Source: Aquibacillus rhizosphaerae
Lineage (GTDB): Bacteria; Bacillota; Bacilli; Bacillales; Amphibacillaceae
NCBI RefSeq assembly: GCF_030282825.1
Contig: NZ_JASTZU010000048.1
Coordinates: 62,001 to 126,000 of the forward strand
Length of the DNA: 64,000 bases
Direction: 5' to 3'
The notes under the pieces are model-generated. The model was not told where the DNA came from, searched no databases, and saw only the letters and a list, made by a program, of their open reading frames with translations. Both the position numbers and the translations under genes were made by a program. Of this stretch, positions 60,943 to 64,000 are shown one piece after another. Position 1 is the first letter of the stretch; each line of letters starts with the position of its first letter.

Positions 60943-61212
60943 ATGGAAGAAATCTTTGAACGGCTAGCTGATCGACTATATGATAAAAATAAAACCTTAA
61001 CAATAGATGAAGCAAGAACATGGGTGGAATTGTTGTGGGAAGATTTTGAAACAACCCGAGCTAAGGCGGGAAGAAAATATAAAGGGAAAGAAATGACAGA
61101 ACAAATTGTTATTAGATGGATTGATCACTATGGTCCCAAATTGCACGACTTCATCGATAATAACCCTAAATACAAGAAAATGTTTGATCAAGAAAATCAA
61201 CAATTGCATTAA
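60943..61212 (+). CDS. yfhJ: YfhJ (WVELL-family) protein
   Basis: 89 residues. It carries the WVELLWEDFETTRAKAGRKYKGKEMTEQ motif, diagnostic of WVELL (YfhJ) proteins, which are small, helical and of unknown function. The order sspK-yfhJ-...-yfhP-mutY agrees with B. subtilis, although csbB and other genes between them there are absent. Confidence 0.88.
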   Translation: MEEIFERLADRLYDKNKTLTIDEARTWVELLWEDFETTRAKAGRKYKGKEMTEQIVIRWIDHYGPKLHDFIDNNPKYKKMFDQENQQLH

Positions 61213-61218
61213 AAGAAA

Positions 61219-61245
61219 AAGGCTGTGCGTCTTACGCACAGCCTT
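61219..61245 (-). terminator. Intrinsic terminator of yfhP (faces yfhJ)
   Basis: AAGGCTGTGCG (61219-61229) and CGCACAGCCTT (61235-61245) form an 11-bp stem; the T-run is on the minus strand. Confidence 0.85.
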
Positions 61246-61250
61246 CATCA

Positions 61251-62237
61251 TTACATTAGGGACGGATTATCAAGTAGTTTACTTTGTAATTTCTGTTCTG
61301 AAAAAATCCAGCCTGTATAAGAATTCATAATCGATAAATTATCATCAATTTGTACAACGGCAACGAAAGGATAGTAATCTTTTGATCGGTATCTCAGGTC
61401 AATGAACCTTACTTCTGTAAAATCATCGTACATGTTGATTTCCCAACTATACACAGGGGAAAAAGAAAGAAAAGCAGAGATGTTCTTATCTTCCTTCGCT
61501 TTTTTGATGATTTTATTATCAGGTAAGGGAACCTTTTCGAATTCATCAATTATTTCAATATGACCATCTACTGCTTTACCGACATAAAGGTTATCTTCGG
61601 TGGTAATTGCTAAACGCCAAACATTTTGTTTTAGTGTTGGAGAGGTTGCTATCTGCTCAGTATTTGGATAGTAATTGTGAATTTTTTTAACCAATTCTCG
61701 TTTGTCTAGATATCGTTTTATATAATAGAGAGCGATGACGAAATAGATAACAAGCCAAGTGTAACCGGGTACTGCTCCTAAAGTCCAAGCAACTATTCCA
61801 ATGATGTGTAAAGAAAAAATATAAGGGTCAAATGTATTAATGAATCCATATGCGACCCACCTGCGAGTAAATGGCCTATATGCCTGTGTTCCGTATGCAT
61901 TAAATACATCTACAAACACATGGAGAATTACAGCTAAAGATGTCCATAGCCATAGATGTAAAAAGCTTACTTCTGGTAAAAAGGCATAAATGATACTAGC
62001 TATGGCAATGCCCCAAAATATTACAGCGGGCATAGAATGTGTAATTCCACGGTGATGTCGTAAGTAGACAGCATTATTTTTTAATTTTAATATTGTATCA
62101 AAATCGGGCGCATGTGAACCTACTATTGTACCGATTATAATTGCATTAAATAATTCGGAATCGTTTTGTACCACAGGATCAAGGGTGGCAATACCCCCAA
62201 GAGCAACCCCCATGACAATATGGGTTCCTGTATCCAT
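61251..62237 (-). CDS. yfhP: YfhP-type membrane-bound metal-dependent hydrolase (DUF457)
   Basis: 328 residues. The N-terminal domain has the DUF457/YdjM pattern: THIVMGVALGG, GSHAPDFDTILKL, RHHRGITHSMPA with conserved Asp and His residues, and five or so hydrophobic helices up to about residue 170. A cytoplasmic C-terminal domain follows (about 190-328). In B. subtilis YfhP is reported to influence expression of the neighbouring mutY (yfhQ) region; here it is divergent from mutY with a 169-bp gap. Confidence 0.88.
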   Translation of the reverse strand: MDTGTHIVMGVALGGIATLDPVVQNDSELFNAIIIGTIVGSHAPDFDTILKLKNNAVYLRHHRGITHSMPAVIFWGIAIASIIYAFLPEVSFLHLWLWTSLAVILHVFVDVFNAYGTQAYRPFTRRWVAYGFINTFDPYIFSLHIIGIVAWTLGAVPGYTWLVIYFVIALYYIKRYLDKRELVKKIHNYYPNTEQIATSPTLKQNVWRLAITTEDNLYVGKAVDGHIEIIDEFEKVPLPDNKIIKKAKEDKNISAFLSFSPVYSWEINMYDDFTEVRFIDLRYRSKDYYPFVAVVQIDDNLSIMNSYTGWIFSEQKLQSKLLDNPSLM

Positions 62238-62406
62238 CTAGATAGGTCCTCCTTTGTGCTATCAAAATTGATTTCTCCGGTTGAAGATAGCTCCATGATA
62301 AATACCGAAGTTAAAATTTATTGTTTATTTCATTTAATAGTATAACCAAAGCACATACCATTAAAATGCTCAAGATTAATTATTGTAACATGAAGGGTGA
62401 AGCATT

Positions 62407-63495
62407 GTGAAAAACAACGAAATAAAGGGTTTACTAAAAAACTTTCATATAGATTTATTTCAAGATAATTTAATTAACTGGTTTGAGTCTGAAAAAAGAG
62501 ACTTACCATGGCGGATTAATCAAGATCCTTATAAAATTTGGGTCTCAGAAATCATGTTACAACAAACGAAAGTGGATACTGTCATTCCTTATTTCGAACG
62601 GTTTATAGAAAAGTTTCCAACCTTAAGCGATCTAGCAAATGCTGACGAGCAAGAAGTTTTAAAAGCTTGGGAAGGCTTAGGTTACTATTCCCGAGCTCGT
62701 AACCTTCAAAACGCAGTTCGTGAAGTTGTTTCTTTCTATAATAGTAAAGTGCCAGAAAATCCAAAGGAGCTTGGGTCTTTAAAAGGTGTTGGTCCATATA
62801 CGAAAGGTGCAATACTAAGTATTGCCTATGATAAGCCAGAACCAGCGGTAGATGGAAATGTTATGCGTGTGCTATCAAGAGTATTAGTAGTTGATGCTGA
62901 TATTGCAAAACAAAGCACGAGAAAATTATTTGAACAAGCTATTTATGAAATGATTTCACCTGAAAATCCGTCCGCTTTTAATCAAGGTCTAATGGAGTTG
63001 GGAGCGCTAATTTGTACACCGAAATCACCATCTTGTTTGCTATGTCCAGTACAAGAGCATTGTAGGGCTTTTAAAGAAGGTATTCAAGAAGAGCTACCTA
63101 TAAAGCTAAAAGCAAAAAAACAAAAGAAAATTAATTATTGTGCATTAGTAATTAAAAATTCAAACGATGAATTTCTAATAGAACAACGTCCAGGTGAAGG
63201 ATTGCTTGCAAATATGTGGCAATTTCCAATGGTGCCTCTAGCTGACGTTGATCCAGAATATATCGAGAGCTACGTAGAACAAACATACGGTGTACCTGTG
63301 GAAATAGGGAAGCAATTGAATCCAATAAAACATGTGTTTTCTCATATTATATGGGATGTTCAAGTATATGAGGCGACGGTTATAAATAATCCTAATAATG
63401 TTAAGCGTACGGTTTTTGTCAATTATGATCAACTGAAAGATTATCCTTTCCCTGTTTCACACCAAAAAATACGAGCTCAGATAGCTTTTGACTAA
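62407..63495 (+). CDS. mutY: A/G-specific adenine DNA glycosylase MutY
   Basis: 362 residues from GTG 62407 with AAGGGTGA upstream. Landmarks: LPWRINQDPYKIWVSEIMLQQT with catalytic Glu48, the helix-hairpin-helix LKGVGPYTKGA, PAVDGNVMRVL with the catalytic Asp near 149, and the 4Fe-4S loop C-x6-C-x2-C-x5-C (CTPKSPSCLLCPVQEHC, about 199-215). The C-terminal NUDIX-like domain (about 235-360) reads 8-oxoG. It removes A opposite 8-oxoguanine in DNA. Confidence 0.95.
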   Translation: MKNNEIKGLLKNFHIDLFQDNLINWFESEKRDLPWRINQDPYKIWVSEIMLQQTKVDTVIPYFERFIEKFPTLSDLANADEQEVLKAWEGLGYYSRARNLQNAVREVVSFYNSKVPENPKELGSLKGVGPYTKGAILSIAYDKPEPAVDGNVMRVLSRVLVVDADIAKQSTRKLFEQAIYEMISPENPSAFNQGLMELGALICTPKSPSCLLCPVQEHCRAFKEGIQEELPIKLKAKKQKKINYCALVIKNSNDEFLIEQRPGEGLLANMWQFPMVPLADVDPEYIESYVEQTYGVPVEIGKQLNPIKHVFSHIIWDVQVYEATVINNPNNVKRTVFVNYDQLKDYPFPVSHQKIRAQIAFD

Positions 63496-63576
63496 AATGT
63501 AAGCCTGGATCCAAGCGGTATTAGAAAATGGCTCGTTACGTTAGTATCTTTTCTTTATAATCATTGTAGTTGATTG

Positions 63577-63825
63577 AAAGTCTGCACTTAGTATCCTTAA
63601 TTTTTGTGAACTTCTCTTCCGTTGCGATCAGCCTTGAGTGGTAATATTCCGTTCCGACAGAATACTCCGCTTTCCGCGGGCACGGCTTCAGCTAACTCAG
63701 AAGAAAAGCGCTTCTGAGTTAGCTGAAGCTCGTGGGACTGCGATTACTCGCCCCACCCTAAAACATTCGCTGTGCCAGTGGGGTAAGGAAAGGAACTTGA
63801 ATCCACATCGCACGTTGAAAATCGT
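63577..63825. repeat. MITE-like dispersed repeat, family R1, copy D
   Basis: The left end AAAGTCTGCACTTA matches the copies at 10217 and 23707. The core contains the complement of copy A's sequence (GGGACTGCGATTACTCGCCCC and ATACTCCGCTTTCCGCGGGC) and a perfect stem GCTTCAGCTAACTCAGAAG with its complement. I cannot see a matching right end, so it may be truncated near 63825. Confidence 0.55.
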
Positions 63826-64000
63826 TATTTATTTTTGAGGAGTTTCCGTATTCTCTATCCACTAAATGTGATAATAAATTACACATTAGTGATTTAAATG
63901 TTCTTATAGTTTTTTTCTTTTAAATCTAGATTGTTAACCTTCATGAAATGTAGGATTGAATTCTATGAACAACACTATTTTAACGCAGGAAATCATCATA
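63826..64000. other. Downstream end of window, no gene seen
   Basis: AT-rich sequence without a coding frame, repeat unit or clear promoter. It may contain the upstream region of the next gene beyond the window. Confidence 0.5.

Noticed and set aside
1-64000. CRISPR array, prophage, conjugative element or IS transposase
   Set aside because: No regularly spaced repeats, integrase, capsid or transposase frames are visible.

Overview
The window looks like chromosomal DNA of a low-GC, endospore-forming member of the Bacillaceae. I infer a genus near Oceanobacillus or Virgibacillus, but the sequence alone does not settle this. Support comes from the AT-rich composition, strong Shine-Dalgarno (SD) sites, spore genes (sspK, a CotF-like coat gene, pdaA), SinR/SinI, CtsR boxes, and long gene-order agreement with the Bacillus subtilis yfl-yfk-yfj-yfh segment: yflJ/yflK, yfkJ-yfkI-yfkH, yfkD/yfkC, yfjT, pdaA, then yfhE, yfhF, recX, yfhH, sspK, yfhJ, yfhP and mutY. 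I see no phage, insertion-sequence transposase, CRISPR array or rRNA operon.

Layout. 0-9 kb: the 3' end of a YutF-type phosphatase, a sinR-sinI pair, two small unknown genes, a frameshifted EamA transporter, an MFS pump with its TetR regulator under a palindrome-covered promoter, a GNAT, a PC4-like protein, a divergent MurE and MreBH. 9-29 kb: yflJ/yflK, a YedK-type protein, a PAS-GGDEF-EAL protein, an AGCS symporter, yfkJ-I-H, a P1B-4 ATPase with Fur/PerR-like boxes, an amino-acid ABC importer without an ATPase gene, rbsK, an MFS transporter, OsmC, YczE, yfkD/yfkC, yfjT, a YuiF antiporter and pdaA. 29-46 kb: ppk-ppx, an unrecognised repeat protein, an acyl-CoA synthetase, a tiny exported-peptide ORF, CtsR-controlled clpE, a ComEC-like metallohydrolase, a DDAH-like enzyme, a YtrA-type GntR/ABC operon, a YxlE-F-G-like operon and tRNA-Ala(GGC). 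46-54 kb: two lipoproteins, a c-di-GMP-I riboswitch in front of a chemoreceptor, an HD-GYP protein, UspA and a SulP transporter. 54-64 kb: DUF1450 and SufR-like genes, a CotF-like gene, a dense DnaA-box cluster, yfhE, a GNAT with an elaborate RNA leader, then yfhF to mutY.

How the genes fit together. Several parts point to the motile/sessile switch: sinR/sinI, a GGDEF-EAL protein, an HD-GYP protein, and a chemoreceptor mRNA that starts with a c-di-GMP aptamer. Stress and envelope functions make up much of the rest: ClpE under CtsR, PfeT-like metal efflux, polyphosphate metabolism, YfkD, MreBH with an extra MurE, and MscS.

The most unusual signals are non-coding. First, the GNAT gene at 56202-56762 has a leader with a degenerate tRNA-like fold followed by hairpins that compete for its ribosome-binding site. 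Second, 55776-55960 holds at least nine DnaA-box-like sites far from any dnaA gene. Third, two families of dispersed intergenic repeats recur. Fourth, a DUF1450 gene may start at ATC. All functional calls rest on reading the sequence and on remembered family features; no search was run.
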